Shown here: in pieces, positions 1 to 6,547 of the stretch
Position numbering within the stretch: position 1 is the stretch's first letter
How the letters are laid out: each line of letters opens with the position of its first letter
Assembly (NCBI GenBank): GCA_041497995.1
Contig: JBGQHM010000288.1
Coordinates: forward strand, 1 to 8,652
Source of the DNA: DATKMS01 sp041497995
Lineage (GTDB): Bacteria > Desulfobacterota > Binatia > HRBIN30
Reading direction: 5' to 3'
Length of the DNA: 8,652 bases
The notes under the pieces: generated by a model
Seen by the model: the letters and a program-made list of their open reading frames with translations, nothing else
What the model was told of the DNA's origin: nothing
Database searches by the model: none
Program-made: the position numbers and the translations under genes

Positions 1-2
1 CA

Positions 3-407
3 TGGATGCGCATCTTGCGCAACGTTCCCGACGCGGATCTTCCTGAGTTCTACAACCGCGCCGCAGTGTTCGCCTACCCGTCTCTCTACGAGGGATTCGG
101 CCTTCCGGTCGTGGAAGCAATGGCCTGCGGCACGGCGGTAATTACCTCGGCGCGCTCCGCCCTTCCCGAGGTTGCGGGAGCGTCGGCGTTGTTCGTCGAT
201 CCGACCGATGCCGGCGACATCGCCGCAAAGTTGCTGCAAGTGCTCCGCGATCCCGCCTTGAGAACTCGGCTGGCGGCGGAAGGTGCGCGCAACGTGCAGC
301 ATCTGTCGTGGCAACGTACCGCCGAGCAGACGCTGGCGATCTACGAGCGGGTCGCGCGGCCAAGTAACGCGGCTAGTGATTCGGCAACGTCGTCGAGGAC
401 GGACTGA
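3..407 (+). CDS. GT4 family glycosyltransferase, C-terminal part (5' end outside the window)
   Basis: This is the nucleotide-sugar-binding half of a GT-B fold, GT4-type glycosyltransferase, expected to add a sugar to a glycan acceptor at the cytoplasmic membrane. The frame is open to the left edge and only about 134 codons are visible, so the N-terminal acceptor domain is missing. Counting from the Met at base 6, the hallmark block EGFGLPVVEAMACGTAVI contains the E-x7-E pair (E29 and E37) that in GT4 enzymes contacts the donor sugar. It is followed by the usual segments SALPEVAG and ALFVDPTDAGDIAAKL and a helical C-terminus. The last ~22 residues (after YERVAR) are Ser/Ala-rich, look like an unconserved tail, and are encoded opposite the 3' end of the convergent gene. 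The donor and acceptor sugars cannot be deduced. The Met at base 6 is internal, not the start. Confidence 0.9.
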   Translation, partial: WMRILRNVPDADLPEFYNRAAVFAYPSLYEGFGLPVVEAMACGTAVITSARSALPEVAGASALFVDPTDAGDIAAKLLQVLRDPALRTRLAAEGARNVQHLSWQRTAEQTLAIYERVARPSNAASDSATSSRTD

Positions 408-1666
408 TCGTTCTCGTCCACGCCGAGCGCCGTCATCTCACGGGCCACGGTGTCGACCACCGTGTTGGCGAGCGGATCATTGCCAACCTCCGGGCGTTGC
501 AGAAACGCGATGTACTCACCTGCGACGCGATCGAGGTCGTGGTGCTCGCGCATGTGTCGCGCTGCGTTCTCACCCAGTTGCCGCCGCAGCGCCTCGTCGT
601 CGACGAGGCGACGGAGGCATTCGACGACCATGTCTTCCTCACCGTCGCCGAGCGTGGTCTTCACAACGCAGTCATCGGGCAGCTCGGAGAACCATCCGTC
701 GTCCGTCACAACGCACGCCTTGCCCGCGGCGAGGGCGCGCGTCGCGGCACCGGAGGTCTCCCCCATCGTCGGATACCGCAGATTGACGACGATGTCGGTC
801 AGCCGCAGGTAGTCGTTGAGCAGGTCCAGATCGACCCACTCGACGCATCGGACGACCTCGCCGAGGCCCAACGAGGCGACGAGATCGCTCAGGCCTGGGC
901 CGGGTGTGCCGATCAGAAGGAACAGGATGTCGCGCCGCTCGAGTCTGGCAATCGCCCGCAAGGCAACATCGATGCGCTTCGCGGGCGCGAAATCGCCGAA
1001 GGAGCCGAGAATGACCGTGCCCTCCGGCAGGCCGTAGCGAGCCCGCAGCGTGCCAATATTCTCGGGCGGTGGGAGAAGCTTGGCGTAGTGCGGGATCTTC
1101 TTCGTCGGCAAGGTCGGGTGGGTGGCGCGCACCAACCGCTCGGTGAAGTCGGAGTGCACGATGACGCCGGTCGCCAGATCCAAGACGTGTCGGTTGAGAG
1201 GATAGTGGTGCACATCAACGTCGCCTAACAAGCGCGGCTCGGCGAGTATCCGCTCCGCCATTGTCCGCCCCACAGGCCCGTGACTGTACTCCATGGCCGC
1301 AATGTAGCGGTCGGGACGCTGTTGGAGCTGCGCGTGATAGCCCAGGAAGAAGTGATGGAGCACAAAATCGTGCAGCACCACGACGCCCGGGAAGGCGCAG
1401 AACACTTCGTAGGCCGCGGCGTGGCACATCGCGTTGTTACCCAAGTGGTAGATGATGGCATCGTACGAGCGCAGCTCACGTAACCGCGCCGGGCGTTGCC
1501 CGTAGTCGATGACCCGCAGCGGGTCGATCCGCGTGAGCACGGGCTGATCGGGTCCTACCCACACATCGATCTCGGCGTGCTCCGCGAGAATGGGGAGCAG
1601 CTCACTGCTGTAGTCGGCGATCCCGGAACGCAGCGGCGGCAGCGGACTGAAGTAGGCAAGCCTCAC
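341..1666 (-). CDS. GT4-type glycosyltransferase with degenerate E-x7-E motif
   Basis: Predicted 441-residue GT-B glycosyltransferase of a polysaccharide pathway and third gene of the leftward operon. The GTG at 1666 is chosen because it begins the family-typical N-terminus M-RLAYFSPLPPLRSGIADYS, overlaps the TGA of the upstream gene in a GTGA quartet, and has GAGG about 10 bases upstream; a GTG at 1696 would add ten unconserved residues inside the preceding gene. Visible elements: Gly/Pro-rich N-terminal loop; VVLHDFVLHHFFLGYH (about 96-111); TGVIVHSDFTERLVR (about 167-180); GSFGDFAPAKRID with K230 as the likely phosphate-binding base; and YPTMGETSGAATRALAAGK with E303. The second Glu of the GT4 E-x7-E pair is Ala (position 311), a variation I associate with this GETSG subgroup. 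Substrate unknown. The 3' end overlaps the convergent glycosyltransferase by 67 bp. Confidence 0.9.
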   Translation of the reverse strand: MRLAYFSPLPPLRSGIADYSSELLPILAEHAEIDVWVGPDQPVLTRIDPLRVIDYGQRPARLRELRSYDAIIYHLGNNAMCHAAAYEVFCAFPGVVVLHDFVLHHFFLGYHAQLQQRPDRYIAAMEYSHGPVGRTMAERILAEPRLLGDVDVHHYPLNRHVLDLATGVIVHSDFTERLVRATHPTLPTKKIPHYAKLLPPPENIGTLRARYGLPEGTVILGSFGDFAPAKRIDVALRAIARLERRDILFLLIGTPGPGLSDLVASLGLGEVVRCVEWVDLDLLNDYLRLTDIVVNLRYPTMGETSGAATRALAAGKACVVTDDGWFSELPDDCVVKTTLGDGEEDMVVECLRRLVDDEALRRQLGENAARHMREHHDLDRVAGEYIAFLQRPEVGNDPLANTVVDTVAREMTALGVDENDQSVLDDVAESLAALLGRATRS

Positions 1667-2709
1667 GCGATCAACGCCTCGACCACGGCATCCCACGAAA
1701 TGCCGCGGTCCCGAATCATCTCGCGGCCGGTCCGTCCCATTCGTTCCGCGAGCGCGCGGTCCTCAAAGAGAGTGTCGATCGCCGCAGCAATCGCTTGCGG
1801 CGCGGGTGGGACGATGAGCCCGTTGATCCCGTGTTCGATGAACTCAAGCGGCCCGCCGCTATCATCGAGGGAGATGACTGCCTTGCCCGCATGCAGTGCC
1901 TCGAGGGTGACGTAGCCGTAGTCCTCATCAAACGGCCCAAAGAACACGGCCCGTGCGTTGGCGTAGTAGCGCACCAGCTCTTCTTGACTCACGTGACCCA
2001 GGAGCATCACCCGCGATTCGAGGTGATGCGCCGTGATCAACTGGCGAAGCGCTGCTTCGTCCGGACCGGTGCCGGCGATGTAGCATTTGGCGTCGCTGCG
2101 CAGGTGAGCCATTGCTTCCATCAGCAGGCTCTGACGTTTCGTGCGCTCCAAGCGGCTGGGGCAGAAGATATAGTCGCCGTATTCTCCGGGAGCGAGTTGC
2201 TCGACAAGCGGTGGCGGATGGTACAGCGGCGGCGCGTCGATCCCGTTAAATCTCTTCAGTCGCTCGGCGACCGTCCGCGAGTTGGCGAAGAGTCGGTGCG
2301 CCGCGCGCAGCTCCGTGTTGTCGGAACCGATGATAATGTCTCGCACGCGCTGCCCGTCATCAGCGGCGGCGAGATCGCCATACTCGCTGGCCCACCACTC
2401 GTATGCCGCCTTGTGCTGGTGCATGAGCCAGACCACCTTGTGCGGATGACGCACGAGGTACGCCGGGAAGCGCAACGCAACCACCAGGTCGATGCGATTG
2501 CCGCCGGCTTCAGTGACGTCGAGCAGCCGCCACGCCAGCATGTGTTTCACGATCTCCGCCGGCGGATACCAGCGGAAGGGCACCGCGATGATCTCCGTCT
2601 CATACCCATGGCCTTGCAAGGCGCGCTGCAGCCCCCGGGCATGCAGCTCCGCGCCGCCAGTCGTAAACGGGACTTGGGACGTGCAGATCGCGATGCGGCG
2701 CAGACGCAT
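1663..2709 (-). CDS. GT4 family glycosyltransferase (HQH subgroup)
   Basis: Predicted 348-residue glycosyltransferase, second gene of the leftward operon. The N-terminus MRLRRIAICTSQVPF followed by TGGAELHARGLQRAL is the Rossmann start and Gly loop of the acceptor domain. The segments FPAYLVRHPHKVVWLMHQHK and YEWWASEYGDL, then AHRLFANSRTVAERLKRFNG, are typical of a recognisable bacterial GT4 subgroup. The C-terminal donor domain shows FCPSRLERTKRQSLL (R and K expected to bind the nucleotide diphosphate), GTGPDEAAL, and EDYGYVTLEAL carrying an intact E-x7-E pair (E262, E270). An ATG at 2709 is taken as the start because GAG lies 8 bases upstream; an in-frame GTG at 2712 directly precedes it and would add one residue. 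Only 9 bases separate it from the upstream methyltransferase stop, and its own stop overlaps the next gene's GTG, so translation is probably coupled. Specific sugar unknown. Confidence 0.92.
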   Translation of the reverse strand: MRLRRIAICTSQVPFTTGGAELHARGLQRALQGHGYETEIIAVPFRWYPPAEIVKHMLAWRLLDVTEAGGNRIDLVVALRFPAYLVRHPHKVVWLMHQHKAAYEWWASEYGDLAAADDGQRVRDIIIGSDNTELRAAHRLFANSRTVAERLKRFNGIDAPPLYHPPPLVEQLAPGEYGDYIFCPSRLERTKRQSLLMEAMAHLRSDAKCYIAGTGPDEAALRQLITAHHLESRVMLLGHVSQEELVRYYANARAVFFGPFDEDYGYVTLEALHAGKAVISLDDSGGPLEFIEHGINGLIVPPAPQAIAAAIDTLFEDRALAERMGRTGREMIRDRGISWDAVVEALIA

Positions 2710-2718
2710 CACACCGGC

Positions 2719-3900
2719 TCACTCACCCAGCTTCCAACCGATGAGCGCGTAGTCTTGCGGTCCGTAGAAGTGCGCGTTGAAGCGTCGCGTCACCTCGAGC
2801 TGGTCGTCGGGCAACCGCAGCGTCTCTGGGAAGGGATGCAGCCGACGGATCTCGACGCGCTGCAGCCCGCGCGCCGTCGCCAGAAATCCCAGTGTCGTGC
2901 TCGGTAGGGGACGCCGGTGTGTGGGATCGATGTAGAAGAAGTGGCTGCTCACCCACACATTCTCCGGATCAGGCGTCTCGAAGATCGCCACGCCGCCCGG
3001 CTTCAGGACACGGACCGTTTCATCGAGCGTCGTGACGATTTGCGCATAGGTGAGGTGCTCGAGAATGTGGAAGCCGGTGACTGCACCGATGCTGGCGCTG
3101 GGCACGCTGCGGAGATACGCGAGGGCGTCGGCCTCGACAATCGGCAGACCGCGCGCGCGGCCTGCCTCGACGAACGAGTGGTTGCGGTCCACTCCGTGTC
3201 CGCGCAATCCCTCTTCCTGCAACAGCTCCAACCATTCCCCCCGCCCCGAACCCAGGTCGAGCACCGGCATTGCTGCGCTGCCCAGCCCCGCCCCCTTGAG
3301 GATCGCGAGGTAGATGCGGCACCCCTCCTTGACGTGCGCCTGCGGCCCACGCACGGCGTCCTCGAGCGCCGCATACAAGTCATCATCCAGGGGTTCCTCG
3401 GTGGAACCGAGCGGGATCGCCGCTGCCAGCTGCTGCGCTCGCAAGCCCGTCCCGAGCTGGCGGATGAGGGTCTCCAGCTGCAGGATCCGCTCTTCTTGCT
3501 GGCGCACCCTCACCTGCAACTCGTCCAGATTCGACTGCCGCGGCTCAGCAGCGTCGGTGCATCGCTCGTCGAGGACATTGAGCTGCGCCAGGACGCGGGT
3601 CATGAGTCGCGTGGTGGCTGCGTTGTGAGCGACTTGTGGCAACAGGATTGGCGCCAACAGCCGCCGCCGCACGCGCCGCAGCAAGGTGAGGATGTATCCT
3701 AGCAGTGTGCCTTGCGAGACCGCCTCGACCCGAAAGATCCCGTCGTACCCCTCGTGCAGAGCGCGCAGGTCTTGAGCGACCTCGACGTCGTCGTCCGCCG
3801 TTTGCGCGCTGGGCGCGGCTCCATTCATACGGTACCGGCTGATGCGTGCGCGGAGTTGGTTCAGAACTTGTTGCGTCCCATCTCGGTGATTGACTTCCAT
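2719..3900 (-). CDS. Class I SAM-dependent methyltransferase with N-terminal helical/coiled-coil region
   Basis: Predicted 393-residue methyltransferase, first gene of the leftward operon. Residues about 66-90 (LLGYILTLL then basic RRVRRRLLAPILL) form a hydrophobic/basic helix that could associate with the membrane. Residues about 124-149 have heptad-like ELQVRVRQQEERILQLE, a likely coiled coil. The catalytic domain has SAM motif I VLDLGSGRGEWLELL (213-227), acidic VD at 237-238, ADAL (257-260), GFHILEHL (276-283), LKPGGVAIFETPDPENV (299-315) and DPTHRRPLP (325-333). This order matches a methyltransferase family common in O-antigen and capsule loci, including the methyltransferase part of the chain-length terminator WbdD; no kinase domain follows here. 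Role inferred: methylation or capping of a polysaccharide. The ATG at 3900 is preferred because a promoter -10 lies at 3930-3925, so starts at 3942 or 3912 would precede or nearly coincide with the transcript start. Confidence 0.88.
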   Translation of the reverse strand: MEVNHRDGTQQVLNQLRARISRYRMNGAAPSAQTADDDVEVAQDLRALHEGYDGIFRVEAVSQGTLLGYILTLLRRVRRRLLAPILLPQVAHNAATTRLMTRVLAQLNVLDERCTDAAEPRQSNLDELQVRVRQQEERILQLETLIRQLGTGLRAQQLAAAIPLGSTEEPLDDDLYAALEDAVRGPQAHVKEGCRIYLAILKGAGLGSAAMPVLDLGSGRGEWLELLQEEGLRGHGVDRNHSFVEAGRARGLPIVEADALAYLRSVPSASIGAVTGFHILEHLTYAQIVTTLDETVRVLKPGGVAIFETPDPENVWVSSHFFYIDPTHRRPLPSTTLGFLATARGLQRVEIRRLHPFPETLRLPDDQLEVTRRFNAHFYGPQDYALIGWKLGE

Positions 3901-3924
3901 CTCGGCGCCCACGATTGAGCACGG

Positions 3925-3953
3925 TTCATATGCGATCTGCACGCGATTGCCAA
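3925..3953 (-). promoter_or_regulatory. Sigma70-like promoter of the leftward operon
   Basis: On the minus strand the -35 box TTGGCA (3953-3948) is separated by exactly 17 bases from the -10 box TATGAA (3930-3925). Each box differs from consensus at one or two positions. Transcription would begin near 3918, about 18 bases before the ATG at 3900, consistent with that start for the methyltransferase. This is a pattern match only, but the spacing and position are good for the first gene of a three-gene operon. Confidence 0.55.
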
Positions 3954-3965
3954 CGAAGCCGGCGC

Positions 3966-3995
3966 TTGACGCGTGCGGTACGTCCCCAGTACTAG
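3966..3995 (+). promoter_or_regulatory. Possible promoter of the rightward operon
   Basis: TTGACG (3966-3971) and TACTAG (3990-3995) are spaced by 18 bases and would start transcription near 4002, about 70 bases before the ATG at 4075. The -10 is weak. If real, the -10 abuts repeat copy 1 and that repeat would lie mostly in the 5' untranslated leader of the methyltransferase gene. Confidence 0.3.
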
Positions 3996-4041
3996 CGGGC
4001 TGCGCCCAGCATCTTTCTATGGACCGCTCCCGTTGGTCGCT
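3991..4041 (-). repeat. Dispersed inverted repeat, copy 1 (intergenic)
   Basis: Reading the plus strand, the copy starts with ACTAG, then a hairpin GGGC-TGC-GCCC (3997-4007), then AGCATC, then a 28-base core (4014-4041) beginning TTTCTATGGACC and ending CGTTGGTCGCT. The reverse complement recurs at 7791-7841 with 44 identities in 52 alignment columns by hand count (6 mismatches, 2 single-base gaps); the core has one mismatch. Four of the six mismatches form two compensated pairs in the hairpin. The copy sits between divergent operons, upstream of the leftward promoter and in the probable leader of the rightward operon. The strand given follows copy 2 as plus. The family is not recognised; a REP-like or MITE-like element or a structured regulatory site are possibilities. 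Confidence 0.75.
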
Positions 4042-4074
4042 ATGGGTTGCCCTCGCAAACTTGACTCAAGCGCG

Positions 4075-5136
4075 ATGAATTCCAACCTCCAAGAACCTAG
4101 CCGCACCGAGGACTGCGTGGACGCGGAGCGGCTCGCCGAGCATTCAGGTCCGTGTGTGCTGTGCGCCGGAACGGACTTCCGTTTCCTGGTCACCGGCTAC
4201 GACCGCATGCACCCACGCGCTGACGACTACGACTACCTACGATGCGTGGGGTGTGGGCTTGTGATGCGTGCTGAGCTGCCAACGCTGGAGCAGATTCCCG
4301 CGCTCTATCCGGACGGCTATCTCTCGACGATCGACACGTGGCAGCGGAATCTCGACAAACCCGTGAACCGGTTGGCGATCAAGTATCGCTACGGCGTCGA
4401 CAGCGGCGCGCGGTCGCGCGTAGCGCGCGTCATCCTCCGCGTCTTCTCCGCGCGCATCATGAACGGCATTCGTGAGCCGCACGGCGCCAATCGCTTGTTG
4501 GATGTGGGGTGTGGGTCTGGCCAGCTCCTGGCGGTGTACCGCGCGCTAGGCTGGCGCGTCTGCGGGATTGAAATCAGCCCGGCGGCCTGTGCGGCGTGTC
4601 GCGGAAAAGGTCTGCAGGTGCATCAGGGGACCGTCTTCGACTGTTCATTCGATGCGCAGCAGTTCGACATGATCCTGCTGAGTCACGTCATCGAGCACGT
4701 CGTGGATCCCGTCGCGGTGCTCACCCGTGTCGCCGAGTTTCTCGCGCCGGACGGCAAGATCATCGTCACTACGCCGAATATGCGCGGGATCGGATTTCCC
4801 CTGTACAAGTCATGCTGGTTTCCCCTCGATGCCCCGCGTCACCTCTTCCTGTTTGATCCGTACACGATCCGGCTGTTGGCACAGCGTGCTGGACTGACCA
4901 TTGCGCACGTGGCCACGCCGTCGAGTCCACAGATGCTGTGCGAGAGCCGGCACTACGCACGGACACAGGGACAGCAGCTACCGAACAGCCTCGCGAGCCG
5001 GCAGGTGCTCTTGCGGCAGTCCGCGAGCCGGCGGAAGCCGCACAAGGCGTATCGCGACCTGGTGTCGCCGTTCACCTATTTCCTTTCGCTCTTCGGCAAG
5101 GGAGACATCATGGAGGCGGAGCTCCGTGCTCTTTAA
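4075..5136 (+). CDS. Class I SAM-dependent methyltransferase with N-terminal zinc-ribbon cysteines
   Basis: Predicted 353-residue methyltransferase, first gene of the rightward operon. The N-terminus has two cysteine pairs, CVLC (C27, C30) and CVGC followed by GLV (C57, C60), a likely zinc-binding module seen in many methyltransferases of glycan and secondary-metabolite loci. The Rossmann domain shows motif I LLDVGCGSGQLL (141-152), GIEIS with acidic E166, FDMILLSHVIEHVVDP (197-212), and LAPDGKIIVTTPN (223-235). The C-terminal FTYFLSLFGKGDIME is a familiar ending for this type. Probable role: methylation of a sugar or polyprenyl-linked intermediate; target unknown. The ATG at 4075 has no clear Shine-Dalgarno sequence; in-frame starts at 4042 (ATG) and 3973 (GTG) exist, but the latter would translate through the repeat at 3991-4041 and neither adds recognisable sequence. 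The 3' end overlaps the MBOAT gene by 11 bases, implying coupling. Confidence 0.88.
   Translation: MNSNLQEPSRTEDCVDAERLAEHSGPCVLCAGTDFRFLVTGYDRMHPRADDYDYLRCVGCGLVMRAELPTLEQIPALYPDGYLSTIDTWQRNLDKPVNRLAIKYRYGVDSGARSRVARVILRVFSARIMNGIREPHGANRLLDVGCGSGQLLAVYRALGWRVCGIEISPAACAACRGKGLQVHQGTVFDCSFDAQQFDMILLSHVIEHVVDPVAVLTRVAEFLAPDGKIIVTTPNMRGIGFPLYKSCWFPLDAPRHLFLFDPYTIRLLAQRAGLTIAHVATPSSPQMLCESRHYARTQGQQLPNSLASRQVLLRQSASRRKPHKAYRDLVSPFTYFLSLFGKGDIMEAELRAL
5112..5116 (+). promoter_or_regulatory. Ribosome binding site fixing the GTG start of the MBOAT gene
   Basis: GGAGG lies 9 bases before the GTG at 5126, inside the last codons of the upstream methyltransferase. It supports the GTG start giving the N-terminus M-LFNSYPFVLVFLPL, which is characteristic of MBOAT acyltransferases, over the ATG at 4901 that would add 75 unrelated residues. 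Confidence 0.8.
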
Positions 5137-6538
5137 CTCCTATCCATTCGTGCTCGTCTTCCTCCCGCTGGTTGTCGCGGGATTCGCACACCTCTGCCGC
5201 CGACGGGCACGCTCCGCAGGACTCGCCTTTCTCACCCTGGCCTCATTGGCGTTTTACGCGTGGTGGAACTGGAGGTTCCTTCCGTTGATTCTGTTCTCGA
5301 TGCTGTTCAACTTCTCGTTGGGGACGCATCTGCAGCGGCGCGCGCTCGAACCCGGCGCTTCTGCCGGGAAGCTGCGTCGCCTGCTGGCACTTGGGATTGC
5401 CGTGAACTTAGGCTTGCTCGGGTATTTCAAGTACCGCAACTTCTTTGTCGACACCCTCGGCGTGGCGCTCGGCACCGGCTGGCAGTTGCCGGCCCTCGTG
5501 CTCCCGCTCGCCATTTCCTTCTTCACGTTCGAGCAAATCACGTACTTGGTGGACGCCTACCACGCCGACACCGGCGAGTATGACTTCCTGAGCTACTGCC
5601 TCTTCATCAGTTTCTTTCCGCATCTCATCGCCGGCCCGATCGTCCGCTTCAAACAACTGGTCCCGCAATTCGCGGCAGCGGAGACGTTCGTCTTCTCGCA
5701 GACCAATCTGGCCACCGGGCTGTTCATCTTCGCGATGGGACTGTTCAAGAAGGTGATGATTGCGGACACCTTCAGCCCGTGGGTCGCACCAATCTTCGAC
5801 CACGCGCCAGCCGTCGTGTTCAGCGACGCCTGGGGCGCCACGTTGGCCTTTGCGCTGCAGTTGTATTTTGACTTCTCCGGATACACCGACATGGCCATTG
5901 GCCTCGCCCTCATGCTCAACATCCGGCTACCGGAGAATTTCAACTCCCCCTATCAGGCGCGCAGCATCATCGACTTCTGGCGGCGCTGGCACATGACCTT
6001 GTCTGACTTCTTGCGCGACTACCTCTACATCCCGCTGGGCGGCAACCGGAACGGCAGCGCCCGACGCTACATGAACTTGTTCATCACGATGCTGCTGGGC
6101 GGCTTGTGGCATGGTGCGAGTTGGACCTTCGTCCTGTGGGGTGGGCTGCACGGTGTCTATGTTGCGATCAATCACCTGTGGCGGCGTGCTGGGGTCCGGT
6201 TGCCCGGAGCGATCTCGTGGGCGGTGACCTTTGCCGCCGTGATGGTCGCCTGGGTGTTCTTCCGCGCTCCATCGCTGCAGCGCGCGCAGGTCATCCTCTC
6301 CGGGATGATTGGCCTGAACGGCTTCACATGGCCGCACTTGCCGTACTCGATCGGTGGCAACGGTTTCAAGCTGCTGCTGCCCGCGCTTGCCGTCGCCCTG
6401 TGGTGTCCCAACCGGCAGGCGATCATGCGGCGGCGGTGGGAAAGCGACTACGTCTATGCCGCCGCATTTGCGCTGCTAGCCGGCCTGAGTATCCTGGCCC
6501 TCGGGGATCCGTCGCCATTTCTCTACTTTCAGTTCTGA
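5126..6538 (+). CDS. MBOAT family membrane-bound O-acyltransferase (AlgI/DltB-like)
   Basis: Predicted 470-residue polytopic inner-membrane protein that transfers an acyl group, most likely acetyl, towards an exported polysaccharide, as AlgI does for alginate and DltB for teichoic acid D-alanylation. Many hydrophobic segments are visible from the first (SYPFVLVFLPLVVAGF) to the C-terminus. Family signatures: FYAWWNWRFLPLILFS; NLGLLGYFKYRNFF; LPLAISFFTFEQITYLVDAY; FFPHLIAGPIVRF; LYFDFSGYTDMAIGLALML; FNSPYQARSIIDFWRRWHMT (H289); YLYIPLGGNR; and LGGLWHGASWTFVLWGGLHG, where H329 is the conserved catalytic histidine of MBOAT proteins. Length is normal for the family (about 470-520). The GTG start overlaps the preceding gene by 11 bases and has GGAGG 9 bases upstream. 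The following gene starts 9 bases after the stop and encodes a probable extracytoplasmic partner. The acyl donor and glycan target are not determinable. Confidence 0.95.
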   Translation: MLFNSYPFVLVFLPLVVAGFAHLCRRRARSAGLAFLTLASLAFYAWWNWRFLPLILFSMLFNFSLGTHLQRRALEPGASAGKLRRLLALGIAVNLGLLGYFKYRNFFVDTLGVALGTGWQLPALVLPLAISFFTFEQITYLVDAYHADTGEYDFLSYCLFISFFPHLIAGPIVRFKQLVPQFAAAETFVFSQTNLATGLFIFAMGLFKKVMIADTFSPWVAPIFDHAPAVVFSDAWGATLAFALQLYFDFSGYTDMAIGLALMLNIRLPENFNSPYQARSIIDFWRRWHMTLSDFLRDYLYIPLGGNRNGSARRYMNLFITMLLGGLWHGASWTFVLWGGLHGVYVAINHLWRRAGVRLPGAISWAVTFAAVMVAWVFFRAPSLQRAQVILSGMIGLNGFTWPHLPYSIGGNGFKLLLPALAVALWCPNRQAIMRRRWESDYVYAAAFALLAGLSILALGDPSPFLYFQF

Positions 6539-6547
6539 CACGCCGCC

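Noticed and set aside
497..1228. Plus-strand open frame of 243 codons
   Set aside because: Shadow of the leftward glycosyltransferase, which has clear GT4 motifs; no domain or ribosome site supports this frame.
1795..2907. Long plus-strand open frame (370 codons) opposite the GT4 and methyltransferase genes
   Set aside because: The opposite strand encodes two proteins with full family motifs. Long antisense frames are common in GC-rich genes, and the translation has no coherent motif.
3901..3942. Upstream GTG starts (3942, 3912) for the coiled-coil methyltransferase
   Set aside because: They fall within or next to the predicted promoter and would precede or nearly coincide with the transcript start; the residues they add are not family-like.
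3997..4020. Rho-independent terminator at hairpin GGGC-TGC-GCCC followed by TCTTTCT
   Set aside because: The stem has only four pairs and there is no continuous T tract. The same structure at copy 2 lies inside the start of a gene, where a terminator makes no sense.
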